Source: DASUPK01 sp963695675 | Lineage (GTDB): Bacteria > Actinomycetota > Thermoleophilia > Solirubrobacterales > 70-9 | Length of the DNA stretch: 64,000 nt | Direction: 5' to 3' | Assembly (NCBI GenBank): GCA_963695675.1 | Contig: CAVOGY010000005.1 | Coordinates: 859,907-923,906 of the forward strand | Made by a program: the position numbers and the translations under genes | Shown here: piece after piece, positions 25,115 to 33,324 of the stretch | How the letters are laid out: every line of letters starts with the position of its first letter | How positions within the stretch are numbered: the first letter of the stretch is position 1 | The notes under the pieces: model-generated | Seen by the model: only the letters and a program-made list of their open reading frames with translations | Database searches by the model: none | Told to the model about the DNA's origin: nothing

Positions 25115-28100
25115 ATGGGAGACGAGCGCGACCATGTCGCTCCGCGGCTGACCGAGCAGCAGGAGGTGGTCGTCGCCCACCAGGACGGCGCGCTGCTCGT
25201 GCTCGGTGTCGCGGGAAGCGGGCGCACCGAGTCGCTCGCGCGCAGGCTCGGCCGCCTGATCGACGAGGGGCAGCGGCCACTGGTGCTGACCAACTCAGTA
25301 GCGGCGGCGCGGCGTATCAAGAGAAAGGCGGAGGAGGCGATCGCAGGCGCCTACGAGGAGCTGGTCGTCCACACGCATCCCGTGGCGGCCGCCCGGCTGC
25401 TTCGCGAGCACGCGACGGAGGCCGAGCTGGATCCGTTCTTCGACTCCCTGAGTCCGGCAGAGCGCCTCGCGATGCTGCTCGACCGACTCGACGAGCTGCC
25501 CCTGCGCAGACACGAGATCCGAGGAAACCCTGCGGGGCTGCTGGCGCGAATCGTCGACCGGATCGACGCCCTCAAGTCCGCCGGCGTGACGGCGGATAGC
25601 TTCCAGCGGTGGGCCGCTGAACAGGCGGGCACCACGCGCTCGGAGCGGGATTCCGCGGCGCGAGAGCGTGAGTTCGCGGAGATCTACGAGCTGCACGACT
25701 CGATGCTCCGCTCGGCGGGGGCGATGGACGACATCGATGCGGTCCTCGAGCTGAGCAGACTGCTCGGTGAGCGACCCGCGCTCGCCGACGCAATCTCCCA
25801 CCGCTTCCCGCATTTGCTCGTCGACGAGCTCGAGGACGCCTGCCCGGCGGAGCGTTCGCTGATCGCGGCGCTCATCCGCGGCTCCGCCTCCACGGTGCTC
25901 TCCTGCGACGACGAGCAGGGGTGCGCGCCGTGCCGGACTGCCTCGGCATGGGCCCGGCGGGAGTTGAGCCCACGGGAAGTCATCCTGGAGCCGACCTGGC
26001 GCTACGGCGGAGATCTGCTGGACGCGGCCCACGCGGTGGTGGCGCCCGCGGAGCGGGGCGCCGACGTCCCGCGCCGGGCCGCCGGGCCCGCCACGCGGGT
26101 CCGCTTCTGGTCGGGCATCAACGAGCGCGCCGAAGTCCAGGCGATCGCGCGCGACATCGAAGCGGCCCTGGCCGCGGGCGAGGTGATGATGGAGCGGGTC
26201 TGCGTCGCTGTCCCGAAGGGCGGGGGCCGGGCCCGGGCGATCGCCGCCGCCCTCGAGGAACGGCGGGTGCCCTACCGGCTCAGCGGGCCAGGCGCCTTCT
26301 TCCAGCGGCCGGAGGTGCGCGACGTGATCGCCTGGCTGCGCCTGCTCGCCGATCCGACCGACGCCGCCGCCGCCGTGCGTGCCCTGACCCGGCCGCCCGT
26401 GGAGTTGCGATCCGTCGACCTCGCTCGCTGCACGACCATCGCTCGCCGCCGCAAGCTCGACATGGTGTCCGCGCTCGAGGCGTCGCTCGAGAGTCCCCAG
26501 ATCCCGCCCGAGGCGCGCGATCGCATCCGTGAGTTCCTCCGGCTCCATCGGGCCGCCGCCCGGGCGATGGGCGAGATGCGCGCCGACGTCTTCGTGCGGC
26601 GGCTGATCGAAAGGATCGGCTTCCGACGCCACCGGCTGTTCGCGGCCCACCCGGAGGCGGCCGAGCGGCTGCGGAACCTGTCGCGACTCGGCGAGCTCGC
26701 CGCCGCCTGGACCCGCCGCGAGCCCACCGGCTCGAACCGCGACTTCGTCCGCTACCTGGTGGCTGTCTCCGAGGCGGGCGTGGCGCCGGTCGAGGAGCCG
26801 AACGACCCGATGGCCGACGCGGTCCGGGTGATGCCACTGGAGCGGACGAAGGGTCTCGAGTTCTCGCGGGTCTACGTCATCGGACTGCAGGCGGGGGCGG
26901 TGCCGGGCCCGGCTCCGGCCGGGCCTCCGGTTGTTCCCGAGGGCCTGGGAAGCGGCACCCCGTCGCACGAGGACGACGCGAGGCACCTGCTCTACGTCGC
27001 GATGACGCGGGCGACCGAGGAGCTGGTCCTGACCCGGCCCGCCGGCACCGAGGCGGGAGCCGCTCGCCCGTCGCCCTTCTACGAGGACGCCCGCGCCGTC
27101 CTCGACGCCGGCGAGCAGGAGCACGGCGAGGAGCTCTTCGGCCCGGCCGAGGGCCTGCAGGCGACCTACCGGATGATCCAGGACGAGGTGCTCGAGGAGG
27201 CCTGGCGTGCGGGCGGGAAGCTCCGGGAGCCGCGCCTCGACACCTACGTCGACGTCACCCGCGCGGTCGGCCGCTTCTTGGAGCTGGTCAAGCTCGCGGG
27301 GCTGATCCAGGGGTCGAGCGAGGAGCCGGTGGCCGACTCCCTGGCGGCGATCAACGACCTTCTCGACCAGGCGATCTCACCCGAGCAGCGCGATGCTCTG
27401 CGCGACTCCGGCCTCGACGCATACCTGCTCGACGAGGAGGGGGCGGCAAAGCGGCGGCGCGAGCTGATCGCCCAGCGCGATGAGCCCTCGCTGGAGGCCT
27501 TCCTCCCTCGGCGCGGGGAGGGACTGGCTCTCTCCGCCACCGACATCGAGCTCTACCGCACCTGCCCGCTGAAGTACAAGTTCGCGCGAGTCTTCGGGAT
27601 CCCACAGGAAGCCACCATCAACCAGCGCTTCGGGATCGTGATCCACCAGGTGCTGGAGCGTTTCCACGGCCAGCAGGCCGGGGGAGAGCCCGATGCGGGC
27701 AGTCTGGAGCGGCTGATGGCGCTGTTCGCCGTCGCCTGGCGGAGGTCCGGGTTCGGCGAGTCCGATGACGAGCTTCAGTTCCGCGAAAAGGCGATCGACG
27801 CTCTCCACCGTTACCACGCCCGCGAGGTGGCGAGTGGCTCGCAGCCACGCTGGGTCGAGCGCAAGTTCGACTTCCGGATCGGCCCCCACCATCTGCGGGG
27901 CCGCGTCGACCGCGTCGACGAGCTGCCGGGCGGCGGCTACGAGCTGATCGACTACAAGACCGGCGACCCCAAGCCGCAGCGCGAGCTCGAGTCGGACGTC
28001 CAGCTCGCGATCTACCGGCTCGCCGCCCGCGAAGCCTGGCGCCTCGAAGGGGCGGCCGGCAGCTACTGGTACGTGCTGGCTGACGAGAAGGTCGCGGTCG

Positions 28101-28249
28101 GCGGCTCCCCGGACGACCTCGAGCGGGTCGAGGGCGTCGTGCTCGAGGTGGGCGATGGGATTCTCGGCCAGGACTTCGAGCCACGGCCCTCGCCGGAGAT
28201 CTGCTCCTGGTGCGATTTCAGGTTGATCTGCCCGGCGTCGGAGGCCTGA
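25115..28249 (+). CDS. UvrD-like helicase fused to Fe-S PD-(D/E)XK nuclease (AdnA/AddB-like), altered Walker A
   Basis: 1044 residues with the architecture of mycobacterial AdnA/AdnB end-processing subunits. The N-terminal Q-motif region LTEQQEVVVAH precedes GVAGSGRT at residues 31-38, where the essential Walker A Lys is Arg37. Motif II is VDELED instead of VDEFQD and motif III is poorly conserved; motifs V (ERTKGLEFSRVYVIGL) and VI (LLYVAMTRATEEL) are good. The C-terminal nuclease has Asp932, Asp946-Tyr-Lys948 and the Fe-S cysteines Cys817, Cys1030, Cys1033 and Cys1039 (C-x2-C-x5-C). This suggests an intact nuclease with a degenerate motor. A partner such as AdnB is not in the window. Confidence 0.85.
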   Translation: MGDERDHVAPRLTEQQEVVVAHQDGALLVLGVAGSGRTESLARRLGRLIDEGQRPLVLTNSVAAARRIKRKAEEAIAGAYEELVVHTHPVAAARLLREHATEAELDPFFDSLSPAERLAMLLDRLDELPLRRHEIRGNPAGLLARIVDRIDALKSAGVTADSFQRWAAEQAGTTRSERDSAAREREFAEIYELHDSMLRSAGAMDDIDAVLELSRLLGERPALADAISHRFPHLLVDELEDACPAERSLIAALIRGSASTVLSCDDEQGCAPCRTASAWARRELSPREVILEPTWRYGGDLLDAAHAVVAPAERGADVPRRAAGPATRVRFWSGINERAEVQAIARDIEAALAAGEVMMERVCVAVPKGGGRARAIAAALEERRVPYRLSGPGAFFQRPEVRDVIAWLRLLADPTDAAAAVRALTRPPVELRSVDLARCTTIARRRKLDMVSALEASLESPQIPPEARDRIREFLRLHRAAARAMGEMRADVFVRRLIERIGFRRHRLFAAHPEAAERLRNLSRLGELAAAWTRREPTGSNRDFVRYLVAVSEAGVAPVEEPNDPMADAVRVMPLERTKGLEFSRVYVIGLQAGAVPGPAPAGPPVVPEGLGSGTPSHEDDARHLLYVAMTRATEELVLTRPAGTEAGAARPSPFYEDARAVLDAGEQEHGEELFGPAEGLQATYRMIQDEVLEEAWRAGGKLREPRLDTYVDVTRAVGRFLELVKLAGLIQGSSEEPVADSLAAINDLLDQAISPEQRDALRDSGLDAYLLDEEGAAKRRRELIAQRDEPSLEAFLPRRGEGLALSATDIELYRTCPLKYKFARVFGIPQEATINQRFGIVIHQVLERFHGQQAGGEPDAGSLERLMALFAVAWRRSGFGESDDELQFREKAIDALHRYHAREVASGSQPRWVERKFDFRIGPHHLRGRVDRVDELPGGGYELIDYKTGDPKPQRELESDVQLAIYRLAAREAWRLEGAAGSYWYVLADEKVAVGGSPDDLERVEGVVLEVGDGILGQDFEPRPSPEICSWCDFRLICPASEA

Positions 28250-28256
28250 CGCTCGC

Positions 28257-28291
28257 TGTACATTTGTACAGGATTGTGGTACATTTGTACA
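28257..28291 (+). promoter_or_regulatory. Duplicated operator in front of the SMR-TetR operon
   Basis: TGTACATTTGTACA at 28257-28270 and GGTACATTTGTACA at 28278-28291 share 13 of 14 bases and start exactly 21 bases apart, two helical turns. Each holds inverted TGTACA half-sites. The second ends 4 bases before the SMR start codon. The likely binder is the TetR protein encoded next in the operon. Confidence 0.75.
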
Positions 28292-28295
28292 CATC

Positions 28296-28619
28296 ATGTT
28301 GGCGTGGATCTATCTGGCGGCTGCGATCGCGAGTGAAATCGTCGGCACGGTCTTCCTCCGGTTCACCGACGGCTTCACCCGTCCCGCTCCCTCGACCCTG
28401 GCCATTGCCACCTACGCCGCCTCCCTCTGGCTCACCGCGCTTGCCCTCCGCGAGCTCGAGATCAGCCTCGCCTACGCCGTCTGGGCCGGTGTCGGCACCG
28501 CGGCGGTCGCCGTGATCGGGATGGCGGCTCTCGGCGAGTCAGTGAACGTGCTCAAGGTGGCCAGCATCGCCCTGGTGATCGGCGGGGTCGTGGGACTGAA
28601 CCTCTCCGGTGCCAACTAG
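28296..28619 (+). CDS. Small multidrug resistance (SMR) transporter
   Basis: 107-residue, four-helix membrane protein of the EmrE/QacE/Gdx type. MLAWIYLAAAIASEIVGTVFLR has the essential membrane Glu14 that couples proton entry to export of cationic compounds. YAVWAGVGTAAVAVIG and the C-terminal GVVGLNLSG are also conserved. Whether it exports antiseptics or guanidinium cannot be told; no guanidine riboswitch is seen. A duplicated operator precedes it, and the TetR gene follows with an overlap or short gap, so autoregulated drug-responsive expression is likely. Confidence 0.93.
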   Translation: MLAWIYLAAAIASEIVGTVFLRFTDGFTRPAPSTLAIATYAASLWLTALALRELEISLAYAVWAGVGTAAVAVIGMAALGESVNVLKVASIALVIGGVVGLNLSGAN

Positions 28620-28629
28620 CCTGGCCGAC

Positions 28630-29211
28630 ATGGCACAGCAGGCAACCGTGGGTCGCCGGGAGCAGATCCTCGAGGCGGCTCTGCGCGTCCTCGGCCGGGC
28701 GGGCCGCCAGGCGGTGACCCACCGGGCGGTCGCGGAGGAGGCCGGCGTTCCCCTCGGCTCGACGACCTACTACTTCGACTCCAGGGATGACCTGCTCCGG
28801 CAGGCGCTCGAGCATGTCGCCGCCAGCGAGGTCGAGCGCTACGGCAAGCTCGGGGAGGAGCTCCGCTCGGTGAAGTCACCACGCGAGCTGGCGGACAGGC
28901 TGATCGCGGGGCTGGTCGCGGCTGCCGAGGACCGAATCGCCTACATCGCCGAGTACGAGCTCTGGCTCGAGGCGGGGCGGCGACCCGAACTCCGCGCCGC
29001 CGCACAGAGCTGGTGCGACGCTGAGCAGCGCTCGGTCGCGGGAGCCGTGGAGGCACTGGGCAGCGCCGATCCCGCCACCGACGCCAGCCTGGTGGTCGCC
29101 GCCCTCGATGGGCTCGGCGAGAGGATCCTGGCCCGGGAAGACGACCCGGCTGAGGCCGCGGCGGAGCTGCGGCCGGAGCTGCGGCGCCTGATCGAGCGCC
29201 TGGTCGGCTAG
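28630..29211 (+). CDS. TetR/AcrR-family regulator of the SMR pump
   Basis: 193 residues from ATG 28630; GTG 28609, which overlaps the SMR stop, is an alternative and would add seven residues. The N-terminal HTH is GRREQILEAALRVLGRAGRQAVTHRAVAEEAGVPLGSTTYYFDSRDDLL. The C-terminal ligand domain is not recognisable. Its position directly after the pump gene, behind a duplicated palindromic operator, indicates local repression of the operon. The 3' end overlaps the facing PAC2 gene by 4 bases. Confidence 0.9.
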   Translation: MAQQATVGRREQILEAALRVLGRAGRQAVTHRAVAEEAGVPLGSTTYYFDSRDDLLRQALEHVAASEVERYGKLGEELRSVKSPRELADRLIAGLVAAAEDRIAYIAEYELWLEAGRRPELRAAAQSWCDAEQRSVAGAVEALGSADPATDASLVVAALDGLGERILAREDDPAEAAAELRPELRRLIERLVG

Positions 29212-30074
29212 TCGTTTCCCTGCTGTCGCAGGTAGCGCTCGAAGTCGCGGGCCAGCGCTTCGCCCGAGGGAACGTCGTCTTCGAGGATGTCGAGGCGCTC
29301 GGACTGTTCCTGCTCGAGGCGCTGGACGAGCTCCTCGATCTCCGGGTTGGCCGAGACCGCGCGGCTCACCTGACTCTCGTAGGACTCAGCCTCCTCCTCG
29401 AGGCCGGAGGCCTCGACCGCCACCCCCACGAGCCCCTCGAGGCGGCGCAGCAGCGCCAGCGCGGCCTTCGGATTGGGGACCGCCGCGACGTAGTGCGGCA
29501 CGGCCGCCCAAAGGCTCGCGGAGGGGATGCCTTTGCGACCGCAGGCGTCGTGAACCACCCCGACGACGCCGGTCGGGCCTTCGTAGGTCGAGCGGGTCAG
29601 GTCGAGGCGCTTTACCAGCTGCTCGTCCGAGGCAAGGCCGGTGATCGGCACAGGCAGGGTGTGGGCGACGTCGGCGATCAACGCGCCCAGGGTGACGACC
29701 ATCTCCACGCCCAGCCCCTCGGCGGTCTCGGCGATGCCGTCGGCAAAGGTGCGCCAGCGGAGGTTCGGCTCGGTGCCGGCGAGCAAGACGAGGTCGCGTT
29801 CGGAGCCGTGTGGCGTCGCGGCAAGGAGCACGTTGCCGGGCCATTCGATCTCGCGAGTCTGACCTTCGGTCAGCCGGATCGTCGGCCTGTTCGCCTGGAA
29901 GTCGAAGAAGTGCTCCGGGTCGACCTGGGCGATGACCTCGGCGTCGAGGGACTCCGCCGCTGTGGTCAGGGCGGTGGTGGCGGCGCCGGCGGCATCGTTC
30001 CAGCCGGCAAACGCACAGATCAATGCCGGGGAGCGAAGGTGAGGAGGCTCGGCCTCCCAGACGAGCGCGTCCAT
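29208..30074 (-). CDS. PAC2-family protein
   Basis: 288 residues. The family (proteasome assembly chaperone 2 / COG2047-like) is common in actinobacteria. FAGWNDAAGAATTALTTAAE, GTEPNLRWRTFADGIAETAEGLGVEMVVTLGALIADVAHT and the C-terminal EIEELVQRLEQEQSERL helix are typical. Archaeal and eukaryotic relatives assist 20S proteasome assembly; a role in actinobacteria is not established. No proteasome gene is in the window. It is divergent from the HD-domain gene with 61 bases between. Confidence 0.88.
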   Translation of the reverse strand: MDALVWEAEPPHLRSPALICAFAGWNDAAGAATTALTTAAESLDAEVIAQVDPEHFFDFQANRPTIRLTEGQTREIEWPGNVLLAATPHGSERDLVLLAGTEPNLRWRTFADGIAETAEGLGVEMVVTLGALIADVAHTLPVPITGLASDEQLVKRLDLTRSTYEGPTGVVGVVHDACGRKGIPSASLWAAVPHYVAAVPNPKAALALLRRLEGLVGVAVEASGLEEEAESYESQVSRAVSANPEIEELVQRLEQEQSERLDILEDDVPSGEALARDFERYLRQQGND

Positions 30075-30135
30075 TCATTCGAGACTAGCGAGTCGGGCAC
30101 TCCGAGGTGTCCGGTCGAGCTTGGAGACTCACGCG

Positions 30136-31023
30136 ATGGAACAAGCGGCCAGGACGTCTCGCATCGCCGAGCTGCGGCCGGGGCAGCGGTTCCACGGCGT
30201 CTATGCCTGCGTGCGCAAGGACCGGCTTTCGGCGCGCAACGGCTCGATCTACCTGAGTTTGGAGCTGCGCGACAGCAGCGGCTCGATCCCGGCGCGTGCC
30301 TTCCGCGAGGTGGACCGGCTGGCGGCACGGTTCGAGCGCGGCGATGCCATCCGCGTCTCGGGGAGGGTCGAGCGCTTTCGCGGCGAGCTGGTCGCGGAGG
30401 TCGAGGAGGTCCAGCCGATCGAGGCCTCCGAGCTCGATCCGGCCGAGTTCCTGCCGGCGGCCTATCGCGACGCCGAGGAGCTCGACGGATTTCTCGAGCA
30501 CCTCACCCGCGAGGTACACGATCCTGCTCTCCGCGAGGTCGTCGAGCGGGTCCTCTACACAGAGCCGGTCGCCGCCGATTTCCGCCGCGCACCCTGCACG
30601 CGGGCCGGCCATCACGCCTACGTGGGTGGGCTGGTCGAGCACACCGTCGCGGTGGGGACCTTGGTCGGCGACGTCTGCCAACTCCATCCGCGCCTCGACT
30701 CCGATCTGCTGATGGCGGCCGCCCTCCTCCACGACGTCGGCAAGTCGCGCGAGTTCACCTACGGCGCCGAGTTCGGGATCACCGAGGAGGGCCGTCTGAT
30801 CGGCCACCTGGCGCTGGGCGCGGAGATCGTCGGCTCGGCCGCCGGCGCTCTGCCGCCGGATCGTCGTGCCTCACTGCTTCATTGCGTTCTCTCCCACCAC
30901 GGCGCCGAGGGAGGACGCGGGGGGGCGGGTGGGCGCGGTTTCGCCACCCCGGAGGCACTCGCCCTCTATCGGCTGAACGCCCTCGACGCAGGCGTCAAGG
31001 GCGCGCTCGAGCAGGGTCTCTAG
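30136..31023 (+). CDS. OB-fold and HD-domain protein (YhaM-like 3'-5' exoribonuclease)
   Basis: About 295 residues. The N-terminal ~95 form an OB fold (HGVYACVRKDRLSARNGSIYLSLELRDSSGSIPARAF). An HD phosphohydrolase core follows, with AGHHAYVGGLVEHTVAVG, the metal-binding AALLHDVGKSREF and LSHHG. B. subtilis YhaM with the same order is a Mn2+-dependent 3'-5' exoribonuclease. A Gly-rich insert (GGRGGAGGRG) near residue 262 is unlike the family. TTG 30121 is another possible start. The 3' end overlaps the facing TauE gene by 29 bases. Confidence 0.82.
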   Translation: MEQAARTSRIAELRPGQRFHGVYACVRKDRLSARNGSIYLSLELRDSSGSIPARAFREVDRLAARFERGDAIRVSGRVERFRGELVAEVEEVQPIEASELDPAEFLPAAYRDAEELDGFLEHLTREVHDPALREVVERVLYTEPVAADFRRAPCTRAGHHAYVGGLVEHTVAVGTLVGDVCQLHPRLDSDLLMAAALLHDVGKSREFTYGAEFGITEEGRLIGHLALGAEIVGSAAGALPPDRRASLLHCVLSHHGAEGGRGGAGGRGFATPEALALYRLNALDAGVKGALEQGL

Positions 31024-31396
31024 GTCGATCGGCGGGTCGCAGCGCCCGGATGACGAGCTGCGTCGCGATCACCAGCGCCAGCCCCGCGAAGACCAGTTCG
31101 AGCGCTCGCTGGGAGATCTCGTTGGCGACGACCACTCCGATCCCGACCCCGAGCGGCGAGAGCCCTCCGATGACGAGCCCGTCCCGGACCCGGACGTTGC
31201 CGTAGCCGAGCTGGCGCCACACCGCCACGAGCGCGACTGGGACGATCGCCAGCAGCGAGGTCGCCTCCGCCCTGACCTGCGACTCGTCGAGGAAGATCGC
31301 GAGTGCGGGTACGAAGAGGACGCCGCCCCCGACTCCGAGCAGGCCGCCGACCATCCCGCCGGCGAATCCCATGATTGCCGCGGCGATCTCGCTCAC
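30995..31396 (-). CDS. Half-size TauE/SafE-family permease, second gene
   Basis: 133 residues from GTG 31396, overlapping the stop of the upstream half-gene as GTGA. It has one copy of the repeat unit: GFAGGMVGGLLGVGGGVLFVPALAIF, a LLAIVPVALVAVWRQLGYG loop and about four hydrophobic helices. Full TauE/SafE proteins have two such units in one chain of ~240-260 residues. Together with the next gene upstream this gives the complete fold from two polypeptides. The substrate (sulfite, sulfoacetate or other organic anion) is unknown. Confidence 0.78.
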   Translation of the reverse strand: MSEIAAAIMGFAGGMVGGLLGVGGGVLFVPALAIFLDESQVRAEATSLLAIVPVALVAVWRQLGYGNVRVRDGLVIGGLSPLGVGIGVVVANEISQRALELVFAGLALVIATQLVIRALRPADRPRDPARARP

Positions 31397-31749
31397 GGCA
31401 CGATCAGCTCGATTGCGATCACGACGAGGAGCACGGCAAAGAGCAAGGAGATGGCGCGCTCGGGCAGGCGCTGTTGGAGGGCGGTGCCGGCGATCGCTCC
31501 GCCGATGGCCGGGATGCCGACCAGCGCGGCGTTGGGCGGATCGACGTTGCCGTAGATCGCTTGCAAAGCGACCGCGAGCGTCGCGATCACGACGATCGCC
31601 ATCAGGCTCGTCCCGGTCGCCTCTCGCTCGCCGTACCCAAGCCACACGATCAGCAGCGGAACCATCACGCTGCCGCCGCCCACGCCGAGCAGGCCGCTGA
31701 AGGCGCCCGCAGCCGTCCCGATCACAGCCAGCTTCAGACCCCGGGGCAT
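31393..31749 (-). CDS. Half-size TauE/SafE-family permease, first gene
   Basis: 118 residues. AGAFSGLLGVGGGSVMVPLLIVWLGYGEREATGTSLMAIVVIATLAV is the TauE/SafE repeat signature, and about four helices are predicted. It ends cleanly at ELIVP, where the first half of a fused protein would end. The partner gene starts on the same bases (GTGA). Because both halves start and stop exactly at the repeat boundary, a split pair is more likely than a frameshift. Confidence 0.78.
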   Translation of the reverse strand: MPRGLKLAVIGTAAGAFSGLLGVGGGSVMVPLLIVWLGYGEREATGTSLMAIVVIATLAVALQAIYGNVDPPNAALVGIPAIGGAIAGTALQQRLPERAISLLFAVLLVVIAIELIVP

Positions 31750-31769
31750 GGCGGGCGATACTAGAGCGC

Positions 31770-32627
31770 GTGAATGGCGGGAGCGCAGAGGAAGGCGGCA
31801 CAGACAACGGCCGGCTCGACTCCCTGATTGCGCCGCTCCGTGAGCATCCGGAGCGGTCTGCGGTACTCACCGACGTCGATGGGACGATCGCACCGATCGT
31901 GGCCGAGCCCACCGATGCCGCTGTCCCCGAGAAAACGCGTCAGATCCTGCGCAGGCTCGCCGAGCGCTACGCGCTGGCCGGCTGCCTCAGCGGCCGTCGT
32001 GCCCTCGACGCGCGCCGGGTCGTCGGCCTCGATGAGCTCGCCTACTCCGGAAACCACGGATTCGAGCTGCTGCTCCCCGGGGAGGCCGAGGTGCGACCGG
32101 ATCCCTCCCTCGACGGCCACGAGGCCGATGCACCTCGCTTCGTGGCCAGCCTCGATCGATCCGAGCTCGAGCGGGTGGGTATCAGGACCGAGGACAAGGG
32201 CGCGATCGTCGCGCTGCATTGGCGCGGAGCGCCCAACGAGGGCGCCGCCGAGTCACTGGCCGAGGAAATCGGGAGCGAAGCAGAGTCGCACGGACTCGTC
32301 CCGCATCGGGGGCGCAAGGTGCTCGAGATCCGGCCCAAGGTCGCGATCAACAAGGGCATCGCCGTTGCCGCTCTGATCCAGACATATGCGGCGGCCACAA
32401 ACACCGCCGCCGGACTTATCGACGCGGCCCTCTACGGCGGGGACGACCGCACGGACCTCGACGCATTCGCGGCCCTGCGGACCCTCGCTGAGCGCGGCGA
32501 GCTCCAGACGGCGGTCTGCATCGCCGTGGCATCCGACGAATCCCCGCCCGCGGTCTCCCGGGCCGCGGACCTGACCGTCCCCGGGCCCGAGGGGTTCGTC
32601 CGCGTGCTCGAAGCCCTGGCCGAATAG
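31770..32627 (+). CDS. otsB: Trehalose-6-phosphate phosphatase
   Basis: 285-residue HAD phosphatase starting at GTG 31770. AVLTDVDGTIAPIV holds the nucleophile DxDGT; LAGCLSGRRALDARRVVG, YSGNHGFELL and KVLEIRPKVAINKGIAV with GGDDRTDLDAF are the OtsB markers. It releases trehalose from trehalose-6-phosphate, for osmoprotection and as a building block of actinobacterial glycolipids. No otsA is adjacent. It is divergent from the TauE pair with 20 bases between the start codons. Confidence 0.92.
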   Translation: MNGGSAEEGGTDNGRLDSLIAPLREHPERSAVLTDVDGTIAPIVAEPTDAAVPEKTRQILRRLAERYALAGCLSGRRALDARRVVGLDELAYSGNHGFELLLPGEAEVRPDPSLDGHEADAPRFVASLDRSELERVGIRTEDKGAIVALHWRGAPNEGAAESLAEEIGSEAESHGLVPHRGRKVLEIRPKVAINKGIAVAALIQTYAAATNTAAGLIDAALYGGDDRTDLDAFAALRTLAERGELQTAVCIAVASDESPPAVSRAADLTVPGPEGFVRVLEALAE

Positions 32628-32638
32628 GGTCGCCGGAA

Positions 32639-33187
32639 ATGGCGTTCTGTGACCTGCTGCGGATGACGGTGCTGCTCGCCGCGGGGGCGGCGACCGTCCT
32701 CGCCACGGTGACGGTGATCGCCGTCGCCGGGTCGAGTGACACGCTCACCCTGATCGTTGCCGCGGTGTGGTGGACGATCGCCCTGGTCGGAGGCCTGATC
32801 CTCGGGCGCCCGGCGCGCGCCGCAGAGGCGATGCGGCCGGTCCTGGCCCAGGCGCGCACGGCGACGAGTCTTCCCTCGATCGGCAATCCGACCCGGGCCG
32901 CGCTGGCGCGGCTCTGGCCGATCGGGGCCTTCGCCGTGATCGCGGGCGGGCTCGGGTTCGTCCTCCCCGGCGTCGCGGCTGTCGGGACCGGCTTCGCGCT
33001 TGCGGCGGCGCTCACCTGGCGGGCCCGCGAGGGTGCGGTCGCCGCCATCGAGGACCGTGACGGCGTCCGCTTCTACGTCGAGCCCGGGTCGGCGCTCCAG
33101 CCCGTCAGGCTGATCCGAACGCCCGGCCTTCGCCGCGATCGACCGCCGCCGGGTCACCCGCCTCCGCCACCGAGGGCTCCCGCTTGA
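32639..33187 (+). CDS. Membrane protein of unknown function
   Basis: 182 residues with four likely membrane helices in two pairs: residues ~9-31 and ~38-57, then ~92-108 and ~112-128. A cytoplasmic-looking stretch GRPARAAEAMRPVLAQARTATSLPSIGNPTRAALAR separates them. The end (RDRPPPGHPPPPPRAPA) is proline-rich and probably disordered. I do not recognise a family. It starts 11 bases after otsB and is likely in the same transcript. Confidence 0.7.
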   Translation: MAFCDLLRMTVLLAAGAATVLATVTVIAVAGSSDTLTLIVAAVWWTIALVGGLILGRPARAAEAMRPVLAQARTATSLPSIGNPTRAALARLWPIGAFAVIAGGLGFVLPGVAAVGTGFALAAALTWRAREGAVAAIEDRDGVRFYVEPGSALQPVRLIRTPGLRRDRPPPGHPPPPPRAPA

Positions 33188-33245
33188 CGGCTTTGCAACC
33201 AGTCGCGACCGACTTCGGCCGCCCCACCCAGCATTAAACGAGTCA

Positions 33246-33267
33246 CCCCGCGGCTTTCGCCGCGGGG
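33246..33267. terminator. Hairpin between convergent genes
   Basis: CCCCGCGGC-TTTC-GCCGCGGGG, a perfect 9-bp stem, 58 bases after the membrane-protein stop and 57 bases before the MFS stop. It has no clear T-run on either side, so it is a weak or Rho-assisted terminator rather than a classical one. The following bases GGGCTTCGCCCTCGCTTCC (33283-33301) resemble the start of the dispersed repeat found at 38661, on the other strand. Confidence 0.55.
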
Positions 33268-33324
33268 CGCTCTCGCATATCGGGCTTCGCCCTCGCTTCC
33301 CAAATGGAGCGGCCTGTGCGGTCG

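Noticed and set aside
30900..30945. Third copy of the lhr palindromic element in the OB-HD gene
   Set aside because: The G-rich stretch GGAGGACGCGGGGG and GGGTGGGCGC look similar to the element edges, but no pairing arms or CAGGAT loop are present.
33283..33320. Fourth copy of the dispersed repeat
   Set aside because: GGGCTTCGCCCTCGCTTCC resembles the inverted start of the repeat, but the GCGGCCGC hairpin and the GATCTGATGGCGAAGCCG end are missing, so it was not counted.
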